The notes below the pieces were generated by a model, which ran no database searches, was not told the DNA's origin, and saw only the letters and a list, made by a program, of their open reading frames with translations. Of a stretch of DNA of 20,424 nt, positions 1 through 7,685 are shown piece by piece. This DNA comes from Ruminococcus sp. CAG:563 (GTDB lineage: Bacteria; Bacillota; Clostridia; Oscillospirales; Acutalibacteraceae), in assembly GCA_000434915.1 (NCBI GenBank), contig FR882085.1, forward strand, positions 1-20,424. The letters are read 5' to 3'. A program made the position numbers and the translations under genes. Numbering within the stretch: the first letter of the stretch is position 1; each line of letters starts with the position of its first letter.

Positions 1-81
1 TAATCCTGAATCTAATTTTCTTGACTTTATTAACCTTTCAACTTCATCAAGATAATCATTATAACTTACTTCGTAAACCAT
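1..81 (-). CDS. Partial 5' end of a gene just downstream of the MuF toxin; immunity-protein candidate
   Basis: An ATG at 79-81 follows a good ribosome binding site (AAAAAGGTGAAAAA) and opens a frame of 27 codons with no stop up to the window edge, so only the N-terminus (starting MVYEVSYNDY) is visible. It begins 4 nt after the stop codon of the MuF-deaminase gene, on the same strand, and its ribosome binding site lies inside the end of that gene, so the two are translationally coupled. In polymorphic toxin systems the gene immediately 3' of the toxin domain normally encodes the specific immunity protein. That role is inferred from position only; 27 residues are too few to recognise a family. 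Confidence 0.7.
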   Translation of the reverse strand, partial: MVYEVSYNDYLDEVERLIKSRKLDSGL

Positions 82-85
82 TTTT

Positions 86-1831
86 TCACCTTTTTCTGTG
101 CTTCCACACATCGGATGTAATTTTTTTGTTAGATATAACGTTTATTTGCACTTTTGGATATTGCTTTGAGAACTGTTTCATTACGCCTTTACAACTGTCG
201 CACATACCTCGTTCAGAAAGCATTGTAATTGACTTAAACGGTTTCTTCTCATATAAATCTGCGAAATATTCAAAAAGCTTTGCTTCCGTGTCTTGATAAG
301 TTTCTCCTCTTATTGAATTATCTTTATCAATAACATCAATATACGAAAATCTGCGTTTATCTTTCAACAACACAAGGTTTGATTTTCCCTTATAACCCTT
401 GGTGCTGTCCGACAATCTGCTATGTGCAAAATACATATTCGACTTGTCACCGTCGATGTATGCTCCCGCAATGTTACCACTCTTTTTAAATTTACTTGTA
501 AACATCGTTCTTTTTTCGGTAATCACGACATCATCGAGCCTGAGTATTTCTTCAACACCCAAATCACCTGAGTCAATCTTGTACTGATTGACAATTCTGT
601 ATTTTGCCTTTAGCGATTTCCATAATTCAGGATCTCCGTATTTAATCTTCTGAAAATCCTCAAACTTTGACGGGAACAACTCTTTAAGCGTTGCCTTGTA
701 TCTGAAAAACTGCTCTCTGTCTGTGCTTAAATTATAATATTTTTTGGTTTCAATGTCAACAGTTTCCGCAGCCGGATTGCTTTTTATTTCTGTCTTCCGT
801 TTTTCCCACTCATTGAGCTTTGTCTGATATTTCGCAATATTGGCGGGATCAATGCTTCCGACCGTCAGCCGCTTGTATTTTTGGATCATGTTTTCAACAT
901 GTGCCCGGTTTAGCTCCTCCGTGCCGTATTCGTTCAGCTTGTTATCTTCCGTTTCATAGTGAACAATATCCTCAAGCTCGGGGTAATACGTTCCGAGACC
1001 GTGACGGCAGCGAGGGTGAAATAAACCTTCCGCCATGGCCTGAGAGAGCAGCATATAATCTCCGTCGTCAGGCGTTCCGCCCGAATAGACATCATCAATC
1101 AATACCTTGTTTTCAAACGGTTTACACAGCTTACACGACGTCGCATGACTGGATATAATAACAAGCGTTTCGCCGAGATACTTCCGAAATTCGCCCTCGC
1201 CTGCCATATATGCACGCTGATTGACTGTCCTGATTGCCATTGACGTGTAATCGGCAATGTTGACCCTGCGCCCGTCCTTGTACTCAATACAGTTAATGCC
1301 ACGGCTGAGAAAGTCCTTGACCGCCGCATCGTATGCTTGCTTCTCGGTGTAAACTCCGTTCGTAACATACATACTGTATTTAAAAATCGTGCTTCGGTAT
1401 GTATCGTTCATCATTCGCAGCACGGCTTTATCTGCCCTTGAAAAGTCCGATTGAACCGAATTTATCAGCGCATCAACCTTTCGGGTGTTGATTTTAAAGA
1501 AGCCGTCTTTCATGGCTACGGCTGATTTATAGCCTGCGCCCTTGGCTTCCTTAAACCGCTTCATTTCGTGCAATGAACCCTGCTTCATCTCGTCCCGGAT
1601 ATGGTCTTTGATATCTTTCGCCATACCTCGGGTGCTGTTTTTAAGCAACATTTTATTGTGCCGCTGATATTTCCGCAGCTCACGGATTTTAATTGCCTGC
1701 CACTGCGGATAATCAATACCCGCTTCGGCTTCCTCAGCCAAATGTAAGCCGAGATTACGTTTCATGGATTCAATCATTTTGAGTTCCATGTCCTTGTAGA
1801 TCTCGGCTATTTCCTTATCAAAATCACTCAT
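86..1831 (-). CDS. Phage minor capsid (MuF/SPP1 gp7-like) protein fused to a C-terminal deaminase-type toxin domain
   Basis: 581 aa. Residues 1 to about 290 look like a phage minor capsid/head morphogenesis protein of the MuF class. They are helical and charged and end in the zinc-like cluster C233-x2-C236 ... H272-P-R-C275-R-H277-G-L-G. From about residue 450 the protein changes character: GNIAGAYIDGD ... FAHSRLS (H470), then DTEAK (514-518), a strand, SER, CDSC (C544, C547), QF and YP. These match the BURPS668_1122/XOO_2897-like toxin deaminases, which pair an acidic-x-E-x-K helix with a CxxC zinc site. The protein therefore resembles MuF polymorphic toxins, which ride in the virion. Its ATG overlaps the portal stop by one base, and a small gene follows 4 nt after its TGA. 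Head-protein identity is fairly sure; the deaminase call rests on motifs seen by eye, and its substrate is unknown. Confidence 0.85.
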   Translation of the reverse strand: MSDFDKEIAEIYKDMELKMIESMKRNLGLHLAEEAEAGIDYPQWQAIKIRELRKYQRHNKMLLKNSTRGMAKDIKDHIRDEMKQGSLHEMKRFKEAKGAGYKSAVAMKDGFFKINTRKVDALINSVQSDFSRADKAVLRMMNDTYRSTIFKYSMYVTNGVYTEKQAYDAAVKDFLSRGINCIEYKDGRRVNIADYTSMAIRTVNQRAYMAGEGEFRKYLGETLVIISSHATSCKLCKPFENKVLIDDVYSGGTPDDGDYMLLSQAMAEGLFHPRCRHGLGTYYPELEDIVHYETEDNKLNEYGTEELNRAHVENMIQKYKRLTVGSIDPANIAKYQTKLNEWEKRKTEIKSNPAAETVDIETKKYYNLSTDREQFFRYKATLKELFPSKFEDFQKIKYGDPELWKSLKAKYRIVNQYKIDSGDLGVEEILRLDDVVITEKRTMFTSKFKKSGNIAGAYIDGDKSNMYFAHSRLSDSTKGYKGKSNLVLLKDKRRFSYIDVIDKDNSIRGETYQDTEAKLFEYFADLYEKKPFKSITMLSERGMCDSCKGVMKQFSKQYPKVQINVISNKKITSDVWKHRKR

Positions 1832-3291
1832 TACTCAATACCGGCGAAAATTTCATCACCTACTGACGGCTCGTCCGCCTCGATAATGCCTTTTTCTTCC
1901 TTAATGCGTCTGACTTCCTCTTCCTTCCAATCCTCGTCCTTATCGTTGCCGTAAAGCTCACCGACGCAGGCTTCTGTTGACATAATACCTGCGGCCGCCG
2001 CCTTGCTAATGGTTTCAACCTGAGCTTCAAACGACGGGTTGGCATATCCGCCACGGGCAACGGTGATATCAATATGATCGTCCGTTGACTTGTTCTGAAG
2101 CGTGTCGCTGAATTTGAGAGCCGTAATAATAACGTCCTTTATGATACCGTCAAGAACGGAAAGAACCTTGTTTCGGGTGTAGAGCGTTGTTTTCTCCTTT
2201 TCACGCTGTGCATCGGCATTGTCAAGCTTCTTGACGTCGATACCGAGCGTTGACGGCGAAATGATACCCTGCAAGCAGAGATCAAGAGCCGTGATATATG
2301 AAGCCAAAAGTGCCTCATGCTGTATTGTGCCCTGTGTGGTCTCAACCTTGTTGACCGCACCCTCTCCGCCGTCCGCTTCAAGTACGATATATTCGTTGTC
2401 GAAGTCGTTGCTTTGCAGAATTTCACCTGTGTACGGATTGGACGGCAAAAAGTCTCTCGGAATGTACTCCTTGATCTGACCTTTACGAACAGCAAGCATC
2501 CACTGAGAATAGACCTCGTCAAGGCTGTCAAAATTATCGTATTTCCGTGAAAAAATCGACTGTCCTCTGCCCTTGAATTTTGCCGACGGCGTAAAAATAA
2601 CGGGGACAGCAGGAAGAAACTCCGCCTTGTTCATCACAGGCTTATACTCGGCAAGCTCGGAAAAATCCGCCATATTGACCTCATTGCCGCTTGAATTCTC
2701 AAGGGAATATGTAATACCGTTTTTCCTGTAATGCTCCTTGAACGTGTAACAGTTCTGATTCAGCACCTTTTTTGTTTTGAATATGACTTCAACCAAACGT
2801 CCTCGGTCATATTCAAAATCCACCCTGTCCGCCTCGTAGAACTCAATAATCGGATATTTGCTTATACTCTCATCAAACGAGAATTTGAAAGCGCCGTCGC
2901 CGAGAGCCAACGTCTGCGAAACACATTCTTTCAAAAGGTCTGTAAACTTGTTATCCTTTGCGATTTCATCCCACTCGTCCTGTCTGTCGGAGAGTATAAT
3001 ATCAAAAAGATCGTCAAGACACACATTTGTGAGCACATCGACGATCATTCCCGGCAAGCCCGTATGTATCTTGCGGATTTTACAGCCCCTTGTTGGCTTT
3101 GCACTCCAAAAATGCTGTCTGCTTATGCCGTCATCAAGGTTACCATAAAATTCGTGAAGCTCGTTCGGCTCACCCCTGTACCATATTCGATTTTTGAAAA
3201 CCTCTGCATCGAAGCTCAGAAGCTGATCTATCTCTATGCTCAGGCTCTGCGGGTCTTTTATTCTCAGATAATTTCTTATCGCTGTAATCAC
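1831..3291 (-). CDS. Phage portal protein (SPP1 gp6-like)
   Basis: 486 aa, the usual length for SPP1-type portals. Portals form the dodecameric ring at one capsid vertex through which TerL pumps DNA and to which the connector binds. The order terS-terL-portal-MuF is the standard packaging/head order and is the main support. In the protein, the N-terminal YRGEPNELHEFYG region, the long C-terminal helical part with a DAQREKEKTTLYTR segment, and the acidic C-terminus agree with the Gp6-like family. The start is a GTG (3289-3291), 14 nt after terL, with only a weak ribosome binding site; the stop TAA overlaps the next ATG by one base. The gene has no internal stop codon. Confidence 0.88.
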   Translation of the reverse strand: MITAIRNYLRIKDPQSLSIEIDQLLSFDAEVFKNRIWYRGEPNELHEFYGNLDDGISRQHFWSAKPTRGCKIRKIHTGLPGMIVDVLTNVCLDDLFDIILSDRQDEWDEIAKDNKFTDLLKECVSQTLALGDGAFKFSFDESISKYPIIEFYEADRVDFEYDRGRLVEVIFKTKKVLNQNCYTFKEHYRKNGITYSLENSSGNEVNMADFSELAEYKPVMNKAEFLPAVPVIFTPSAKFKGRGQSIFSRKYDNFDSLDEVYSQWMLAVRKGQIKEYIPRDFLPSNPYTGEILQSNDFDNEYIVLEADGGEGAVNKVETTQGTIQHEALLASYITALDLCLQGIISPSTLGIDVKKLDNADAQREKEKTTLYTRNKVLSVLDGIIKDVIITALKFSDTLQNKSTDDHIDITVARGGYANPSFEAQVETISKAAAAGIMSTEACVGELYGNDKDEDWKEEEVRRIKEEKGIIEADEPSVGDEIFAGIE

Positions 3292-3305
3292 CTTATCGTT
3301 CTAAC

Positions 3306-4664
3306 TCATTGCTTAATCTCTCCTATCATCTTCACATACGGTAAAAATCCGTACTGCGAAGCGTTGATTGTATGGTCGTTGCGATCCTCGGGCTCGTTAT
3401 CCTTATCCTGTGCCCAGGAATACGCCTCAAGCTCGGATATATGCACTCGGCAGGTATCGCATACAAGATAATCGCCTGTGTGCAACCAACCGAGCTGCAT
3501 GTTAATTCGGTCAATAATCTTTGTTTTCTTCCATGCGCCGTTAAAATTATAAAGGCACGGATTTTGCCGCTTGTACTTTTTCAGCTCTGTAATGGTTGCC
3601 TGATCCGCCGAATCAATATACACCTGACGGGCGAAGCCCCACATTTCACGGTTACGCTCCAAAAAGTCAATAAAATTCCGCACCGTATCGGACGGTGCAA
3701 TGGGATTTGACATATTTGCATTGTTATAGACACGCTCATCAAGCACGATCAGCTTTCTGTCCTGCGTGATTCCTTGGAAAATCATCGAGATCGTATCAGG
3801 TGATTTCGAAGAATAAGCCGTATCAAGCCCTGCCGAGAACTGAACAAACCGTATCTTCTTATCAAACGCAGCTTGCAAAAGCTGATTTCGGTTTACGATG
3901 TGCCTTGAGCGGTCAAAGTTGCTGAACACAAGACCTGTTGCCCTGCCTCTCAAGCCGAGAATTTTATTTTTATACAGCTTCGTCCCCGGCGGAACCATGC
4001 TGATAATTTGCTCTTTCTTTGCCTGCGGCAGCCCTGCATTGTGGTCGAATGAGAAATACCACCACACCCAGCCGCTTTTCGGCTCGGCATTGAGCATATT
4101 CAGCAGATCGGGCGGTGCATCGTTTGCATATCGATCTGTCGGGCGTGCATGATTGATATATTCCTCATACACGGGCAGGCTCGGATCGTCGGGATTCAGC
4201 GTCGCCATAAGATAATCGCATCTCATCGACGCCTCTCGGATATACTCCATATCGGCTATATTGATTTCGTCGATATACAAGCAACCGTACTGACCGCCAA
4301 GAGCCTTTTTCCAACGTGCCTTATTATCGTAGCCGAGAATATATACTACCTTGTCACCGCTCGGTGTGTGATATATAAGGTGCGGCATACTGTATTCGCC
4401 CTTTCCGGACGGATTATATTCCACAAGCTCGCCGAACACGTCAAGTATGCCGAGGTCTTTGTTGATGATATTTTTCTCAATCGTACCCGTGTCAAGTCCG
4501 CTTATTATGTGAATTTTCTTCACGCTCTCTGCAACCTTGAACATAAACTTAACAATGCCGACAGTCGTTTTGCCCGCCGCCGTCGTACCCTCAAGGAACT
4601 CAACGGGAGCTTTGTATTTCAAGAAGTCCTTATATTTCGGACTGAGGATAAGATTTTCACTCAT
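3306..4664 (-). CDS. terL: Terminase large subunit (packaging ATPase-nuclease)
   Basis: 452 aa. The N-terminal ATPase shows Walker A GTTAAGKT (26-33), Walker B CLYIDE (D132, E133) and a coupling motif TLNPD (155-159). The C-terminal RNase H-like nuclease shows an Asp at 281 (SAGLDTAYS), an Asp at 351 (VYIDSAD) and a late DRNDHTINA motif. It is a PBSX/Terminase_3-type enzyme that drives DNA into proheads and cuts the concatemer. The ATG overlaps the end of terS by 8 nt, so it is translationally coupled to terS. If terS translation depends on suppression of its amber codon, terL output may depend on it too. The frame is intact, with no UAG. Confidence 0.95.
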   Translation of the reverse strand: MSENLILSPKYKDFLKYKAPVEFLEGTTAAGKTTVGIVKFMFKVAESVKKIHIISGLDTGTIEKNIINKDLGILDVFGELVEYNPSGKGEYSMPHLIYHTPSGDKVVYILGYDNKARWKKALGGQYGCLYIDEINIADMEYIREASMRCDYLMATLNPDDPSLPVYEEYINHARPTDRYANDAPPDLLNMLNAEPKSGWVWWYFSFDHNAGLPQAKKEQIISMVPPGTKLYKNKILGLRGRATGLVFSNFDRSRHIVNRNQLLQAAFDKKIRFVQFSAGLDTAYSSKSPDTISMIFQGITQDRKLIVLDERVYNNANMSNPIAPSDTVRNFIDFLERNREMWGFARQVYIDSADQATITELKKYKRQNPCLYNFNGAWKKTKIIDRINMQLGWLHTGDYLVCDTCRVHISELEAYSWAQDKDNEPEDRNDHTINASQYGFLPYVKMIGEIKQ

Positions 4665-5079
4665 CGTCGCTCAACTGCCTGAGAATAGAATCGAGCTTAT
4701 TCGTCGTTTCAAGAGTGCCGGAAAGGTCAACCTTATCCGACGGCTTGTCACCTGCACGGTCAAGAATATCCTTGCAGGCGGCGAGAGCAGCCTTGTCATC
4801 TGTACTCTCAATAAGCTCGATCAGCTTATTGATTGCGACCTGTGCGGCACCCTTGTATCTCCGCTTTCTCTCACGCTCCGCTTTTGCTTCTTCTTCATCC
4901 CTGATTCGCATAAAAAGCTCATCGTGATTTACCCATGAAGATAAGGTCTGTTGGCTCACTTTAACCGCATTTGCAACATCCGTTTGGCTCAAGCCTTTAT
5001 AAACCTACAGTTCAATGGCTTTTTTCTGCTTTGATTTTAGCTTTTTTTCTTCAAATTTCTTCAAATTTTCATTACTCAC
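4657..5079 (-). CDS. terS: Terminase small subunit with an in-frame amber (UAG) at codon 25
   Basis: TerS recognises the pac/cos site and loads TerL. The full frame runs from GTG (5077-5079), which has a strong site GAGGTG 7 nt upstream, to TGA at 4657: 140 codons, of which codon 25 (5005-5007) is UAG. Both sides of the stop are one protein: a basic lead-in KLKSKQKKAIEL, then UAG, then VYKGLSQTDVANAVKVSQQT, which is the N-terminal helix-turn-helix of phage TerS (AIELxxxGLSQxxVA). So this is not a short gene starting after the stop. The first candidate start after the UAG, TTG at 4990-4992, has its AAAGG too close to work well. A tRNA with anticodon CUA lies 28 nt upstream on the same strand, so readthrough giving a full protein is likely. 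The alternative is a recent nonsense mutation. Confidence 0.9.
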
Positions 5080-5107
5080 CTTTCCTCACCTCTTTCGTGT
5101 TATTTTT

Positions 5108-5191
5108 TGGTGGCGGAAGTGAGAGTTGAACTCACATGCCAAGAGCAGGAAATTTAGAGTTTCCCATGTCTCCCCATTCCATCATTCCGCC
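5108..5191 (-). tRNA. Amber suppressor tRNA, leucine type, anticodon CUA
   Basis: 84 nt with encoded CCA. Reading the minus strand: acceptor GGCGGAA pairs perfectly with TTCCGCC, discriminator A73, CCA. D arm ATG-GAATGGGGAGA-CAT with the GG pair. Anticodon stem GGAAA/TTTCC closing the 7-nt loop CTCTAAA, so positions 34-36 are CUA. A 12-nt variable region TGCTCTTGGCAT. T stem GTGAG/CTCAC with loop TTCAACT. The D arm has the same length and near-same sequence as bacterial tRNA-Leu (GGAATTGGCAGAC), and the long variable arm with A73 also fits Leu rather than Ser (G73). It should insert Leu at UAG. It begins at the base after the stop codon of the upstream 61-aa gene and ends 28 nt before terS, so it must be cut out of the late mRNA. 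Confidence 0.94.
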
Positions 5192-5377
5192 TTATTTTTC
5201 ATAATAATTCTTAAGCCTGTCATAATTACTCATTGCTTCGTTATACATATCCTCAAACACAGCACGCTTGTATTTCAGCTTGTAGTTGTCCGTGCCCTTA
5301 GGTATCTTATTCAATTCTGATTTCAAGTGATTTGCCTGAAGCAAATATTCTTCGGCAAGCTCGGCGAGTGTTTTCAT
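5192..5377 (-). CDS. Small helical protein, first gene of the late operon
   Basis: 61 aa, starting MKTLAELAEEYL and rich in Lys, Glu, Asn and Tyr; predicted all-helical, with no motif I recognise. An in-frame ATG 12 nt earlier (5389) would give 65 aa, but the later ATG is better placed behind GGTGGAAAAT. The gene sits just after a terminator-like hairpin (5390-5421) and its stop codon TAA touches the first base of the suppressor tRNA. Small genes at this position in related phages often sit just before terS, but their role is not known to me. Confidence 0.7.
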   Translation of the reverse strand: MKTLAELAEEYLLQANHLKSELNKIPKGTDNYKLKYKRAVFEDMYNEAMSNYDRLKNYYEK

Positions 5378-5389
5378 ATTTTCCACCAT

Positions 5390-5421
5390 AAAAAGAAGCC
5401 GCCGCGATGTGCGACAGCTTC
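5390..5421 (-). terminator. Rho-independent terminator (or late-leader attenuator)
   Basis: On the minus strand GAAGCUGUCGC and GCGGCGGCUUC pair over all 11 bp (two G-U wobbles) around loop ACAUC and are followed by UUUUU. It ends the early transcript after the RinA/ArpU-like gene. The U-run is followed at once by the start codon region of the 61-aa gene, leaving no room for a promoter, so late genes must be read through it or be started upstream of it. Confidence 0.75.
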
Positions 5422-5442
5422 AAAATATATTTTAATGATATT

Positions 5443-5448
5443 ATTATA
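5443..5448 (-). promoter_or_regulatory. Perfect -10 box (TATAAT) of a candidate activator-dependent late promoter
   Basis: TATAAT on the minus strand in the gap between the late regulator (ends 5484) and the terminator hairpin. The hexamer 17 nt upstream (AAAGAG) is not a -35 box. A good -10 without a -35 next to a RinA/ArpU-like gene suggests activation by that protein. Transcription would start near 5436, just before the hairpin. Confidence 0.4.
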
Positions 5449-5483
5449 AACGCTTTTTTGACCACCTCTTTGTCACAAATAGC

Positions 5484-5945
5484 TTAAATGAAGTTCATTT
5501 TCACCGAAATGATATATAAAAACTGGTTTTTAAGTCGATAAAAGGTCGAGCAGCTCATTCCATCAATCCCGGAATAAGTAAAAGTGAAATTCCGACCATC
5601 AACACACGATTGAAGTAGAGCCTGTCTGACTTTCAAAGAATATTTGAAATCATCGTACTTGAACACTTCACTCATAGAGTTTTCAACCGTCTGAACACAT
5701 CTGTATTTGTAACTGTTATGTAATCGTTCAAGCTGCATTGCCTGATCCTCGGTTGGAGAGCTCGAGCCGCCCTTTCCGCTCGGCAGATAAACACGCTCTT
5801 TTCCGACTGTTTCATAATGACCGCTGCCAAACGAAAGTATTCTGTTTTCTTCGTCCTTAATATCCTTTTTATACGCTTCGTAGCTTTTAACAACCGACAA
5901 TGCGGACGATCGTGCATAATCGGGAAGTTTGTATTTATTCTGCAT
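5484..5945 (-). CDS. RinA/ArpU-like late transcription regulator
   Basis: 153 aa, last gene of the early operon, with a good site AAAGGAGCTATT before the ATG. The N-terminal half is charged and helical (DYARSSALSVVKSYEAYK). The C-terminal part, DGMSCSTFYRLKNQFLYII, matches the recognition-helix region of RinA/ArpU-type proteins, which activate phage late (packaging and head) promoters in Firmicutes. Position agrees: it lies directly upstream of the late operon and its own gap contains a TATAAT without a -35 box. The family call rests on that C-terminal pattern and on position. Confidence 0.7.
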   Translation of the reverse strand: MQNKYKLPDYARSSALSVVKSYEAYKKDIKDEENRILSFGSGHYETVGKERVYLPSGKGGSSSPTEDQAMQLERLHNSYKYRCVQTVENSMSEVFKYDDFKYSLKVRQALLQSCVDGRNFTFTYSGIDGMSCSTFYRLKNQFLYIISVKMNFI

Positions 5946-5964
5946 AATAGCTCCTTTCCACCGG

Positions 5965-6234
5965 TTAATCGCCTTTATAAATTAAAAATGTGCTGTATTC
6001 ATCAAGAAAGCTCAAGACTTTACCGCTTTTTAGTTTTTCAAAATCACCATCTGTAAGTTCAAACACAAAACCACCAAAAAGCGAGCAGTTGAGGCACATT
6101 TCATTTTGATTTATAACTGTAAATTCACAATCAGGTTCAAATCTTCCGATTCCATTGCAACGCATTCCTTTAACCTTGCAAAAATTATTTTCTGCCCTTT
6201 TGCTTGCCTGCGGACAGATTGGATTATCTTTCAT
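5965..6234 (-). CDS. Cysteine-rich small protein, unknown function
   Basis: 89 aa. Eight-odd residues in the first half are Cys or near Cys (CPQAS, FCKVKGMRC, DCEF, MCLNC), suggesting a metal-binding fold; the second half (LTDGDFEKLKSGKVLSFLDEY) is more regular. The ATG follows GGAGCGTGAACAA, which lies in the end of the upstream 66-aa gene (4-nt gap). I do not recognise a family. Confidence 0.7.
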   Translation of the reverse strand: MKDNPICPQASKRAENNFCKVKGMRCNGIGRFEPDCEFTVINQNEMCLNCSLFGGFVFELTDGDFEKLKSGKVLSFLDEYSTFLIYKGD

Positions 6235-6238
6235 TTGT

Positions 6239-6439
6239 TCACGCTCCGTTTCTCAGCGTTGAATTAAGGCTGCTGTCGGACTGCACTCCGTCGAACCAAT
6301 TTTCAAGTTCTTCTTGGCACTTCGGACATAAGTCAAGATAATAAAATCCAACGGTGGATTTTTTTTTAGCTATTGTTGTTTTGGGCATACATTCTCGTTT
6401 AAACAGCGTGCCGCATCGGTCACATTCATAAGCTGTCAC
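6239..6439 (-). CDS. Zinc-ribbon small protein
   Basis: 66 aa with two CxxC knuckles, CDRC near residue 6 and CPKC near residue 38, a typical zinc ribbon of phage accessory proteins. Start is a GTG preceded by GAGGGGTGAATAATA, which overlaps the end of the VRR-NUC gene. The second half ends in a hydrophilic tail. The partner is unknown; proteins like this are often nucleic-acid-binding. Confidence 0.7.
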   Translation of the reverse strand: MTAYECDRCGTLFKRECMPKTTIAKKKSTVGFYYLDLCPKCQEELENWFDGVQSDSSLNSTLRNGA

Positions 6440-6441
6440 TA

Positions 6442-6828
6442 TTATTCACCCCTCAAATATCTTTCAATTTCTTTTGCCGCCGCTTCCCAGCCTTGACACC
6501 AAACGGCACGGTTTCCGAAGAGGTTAAGATTGTCGAGCCAATTGAGCTGTTGCAAGCTCGGCTTTTCACCTTTTCGCTTCATCTCGATATATAAAGCGTG
6601 ATATTTACCAGACGGTACTGGTAAGCATAGATCGGGTACACCTTTTTTCAGGCCTTGTCGGCGCATAGCGGCACCGTTATAAACGCTGCGTTTGCCTTCG
6701 TTTGGAATGTGATATAAAAATTTGATTTCGGGATATTTACCCACGGCGAAATCTGCCCATCGGAACAGTGCTTCCTGCTCCTGAGCTTCCGTGGGTCTTG
6801 GCATTTGATTTTGAAGCTTATTGCTCAT
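6442..6828 (-). CDS. VRR-NUC domain nuclease
   Basis: 128 aa. It shows the PD-(D/E)xK core of VRR-NUC enzymes: an N-terminal Glu in EAQEQEALFRW, HIPNEGKRS, GLKKGVPDL (Asp of the PD motif), then YIEMKRKGEKPSLQQ (the E-x-K pair). VRR-NUC proteins act as structure-specific nucleases, and stand-alone phage forms are common near replication genes, as here between rep and the late regulator. I chose the second ATG (6828) because AGGAG lies 8-9 nt before it; an upstream ATG would add 5 residues. Confidence 0.88.
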   Translation of the reverse strand: MSNKLQNQMPRPTEAQEQEALFRWADFAVGKYPEIKFLYHIPNEGKRSVYNGAAMRRQGLKKGVPDLCLPVPSGKYHALYIEMKRKGEKPSLQQLNWLDNLNLFGNRAVWCQGWEAAAKEIERYLRGE

Positions 6829-6839
6829 TGACTCACTCC

Positions 6840-7658
6840 TCATGCGTATTCTCTGCTGCGTAAGATATATTTACTGTTTTTTTTGTAAAGGCGGATCGTT
6901 ATGTACGGAAAATCTATCTTTTCCGCTTCGCCGTATTCATTGATGTCATACATATCGAGACGGGGATCAGCATCAACAAACACGTATCCCGGATATAATT
7001 TTTCAAAAAGCTCGGCATTGTATATGTCATTCCTCATCTCTTGGAGCTTTCGACAGCTGATGCGTCCGTCACGCTGACTTTTGGGTGGTTGTTTTAAATT
7101 CTTCGAGCAAACATACGATCGGTAGCAAAGCCTCGGATCTTTCGACAAGTAAAAAGCAGCTCCCGCAAGACCTGTCTTGGTGAAAATGAGATGTGATGTG
7201 TGAATATAGCTCACTTTTGGATTTTTAGTAAACCGCTTGTTCCATTTTTCTCTGAGGATCTTTGCACCGAGCTCGCCGGAACAGATAAGGTGATAGTGCG
7301 GACGGCCGTTTTTCTCTCCAAGCTCGGTTGTATACATGCTGCGGAAATCAATGTTTGCTTTTTTATAAGCATTTTTGACGTTTCGGAGGAAACACGCAAA
7401 CTCTCTGCCTTCGAGAGCCTTATCATACGGAAAGTCCGACGGATATGAGAGCTCGCAAAGATAATCCTTCGGCCCGAAGTTTTCCTGAAGCAGCCAAGTA
7501 AACTTCCGAGCCGCATTCCGTTCGTTGAGCTTTTGCTGAGCAGCTCTTGTCGGCTTTGCTTTTGCCGAACGTCTGCCTGTCAGCTTCCGAACGGGGAAAA
7601 TATCAACCTCCATATAATCACCTGATTTATGGATGCTCTCTCGGTTAAGTTTTCGCAC
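6840..7658 (-). CDS. HUH-type rolling-circle replication initiator (Rep)
   Basis: 272 aa, GTG start behind AAAGGAGG. Residues 110-127 contain GEKNGRPHYHLICSG, the HUH metal-binding motif (H121-Y-H123), preceded by a core strand (DYLCELSYP). A downstream helix AAFYLSKDPR gives the candidate catalytic Tyr170 with Lys173. These are the marks of Rep endonucleases that nick one strand at a rolling-circle origin (the ORF2/G2P-like replication proteins). No DnaA-, DnaB- or DnaC-like replication gene is seen in the window, so this is probably the prophage's replication initiator. The structured 140-nt region immediately upstream may be its origin. Confidence 0.85.
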   Translation of the reverse strand: MRKLNRESIHKSGDYMEVDIFPVRKLTGRRSAKAKPTRAAQQKLNERNAARKFTWLLQENFGPKDYLCELSYPSDFPYDKALEGREFACFLRNVKNAYKKANIDFRSMYTTELGEKNGRPHYHLICSGELGAKILREKWNKRFTKNPKVSYIHTSHLIFTKTGLAGAAFYLSKDPRLCYRSYVCSKNLKQPPKSQRDGRISCRKLQEMRNDIYNAELFEKLYPGYVFVDADPRLDMYDINEYGEAEKIDFPYITIRLYKKNSKYILRSREYA

Positions 7659-7685
7659 GTGTTTTCCTCCTTTCGTTTTGTTGAT

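Noticed and set aside
820..1158. Plus-strand open frames inside the MuF, portal and terminase genes
   Set aside because: No ribosome binding sites and they mirror strongly supported minus-strand genes.
4657..4992. Short terS starting at TTG 4992 after the amber codon
   Set aside because: The ribosome binding site spacing is poor and the coding signal continues upstream of the UAG, so it is better read as one gene with an internal amber.
4657..5079. Whole-phage recoding of UAG to an amino acid
   Set aside because: terL, portal, MuF, the helicase-methylase, ParB and Rep have no in-frame UAG, and immA ends in UAG; the evidence is limited to one gene.
5108..5191. tRNA-Ser reading UAG
   Set aside because: Discriminator is A rather than G and the D arm matches tRNA-Leu, so Leu is preferred.
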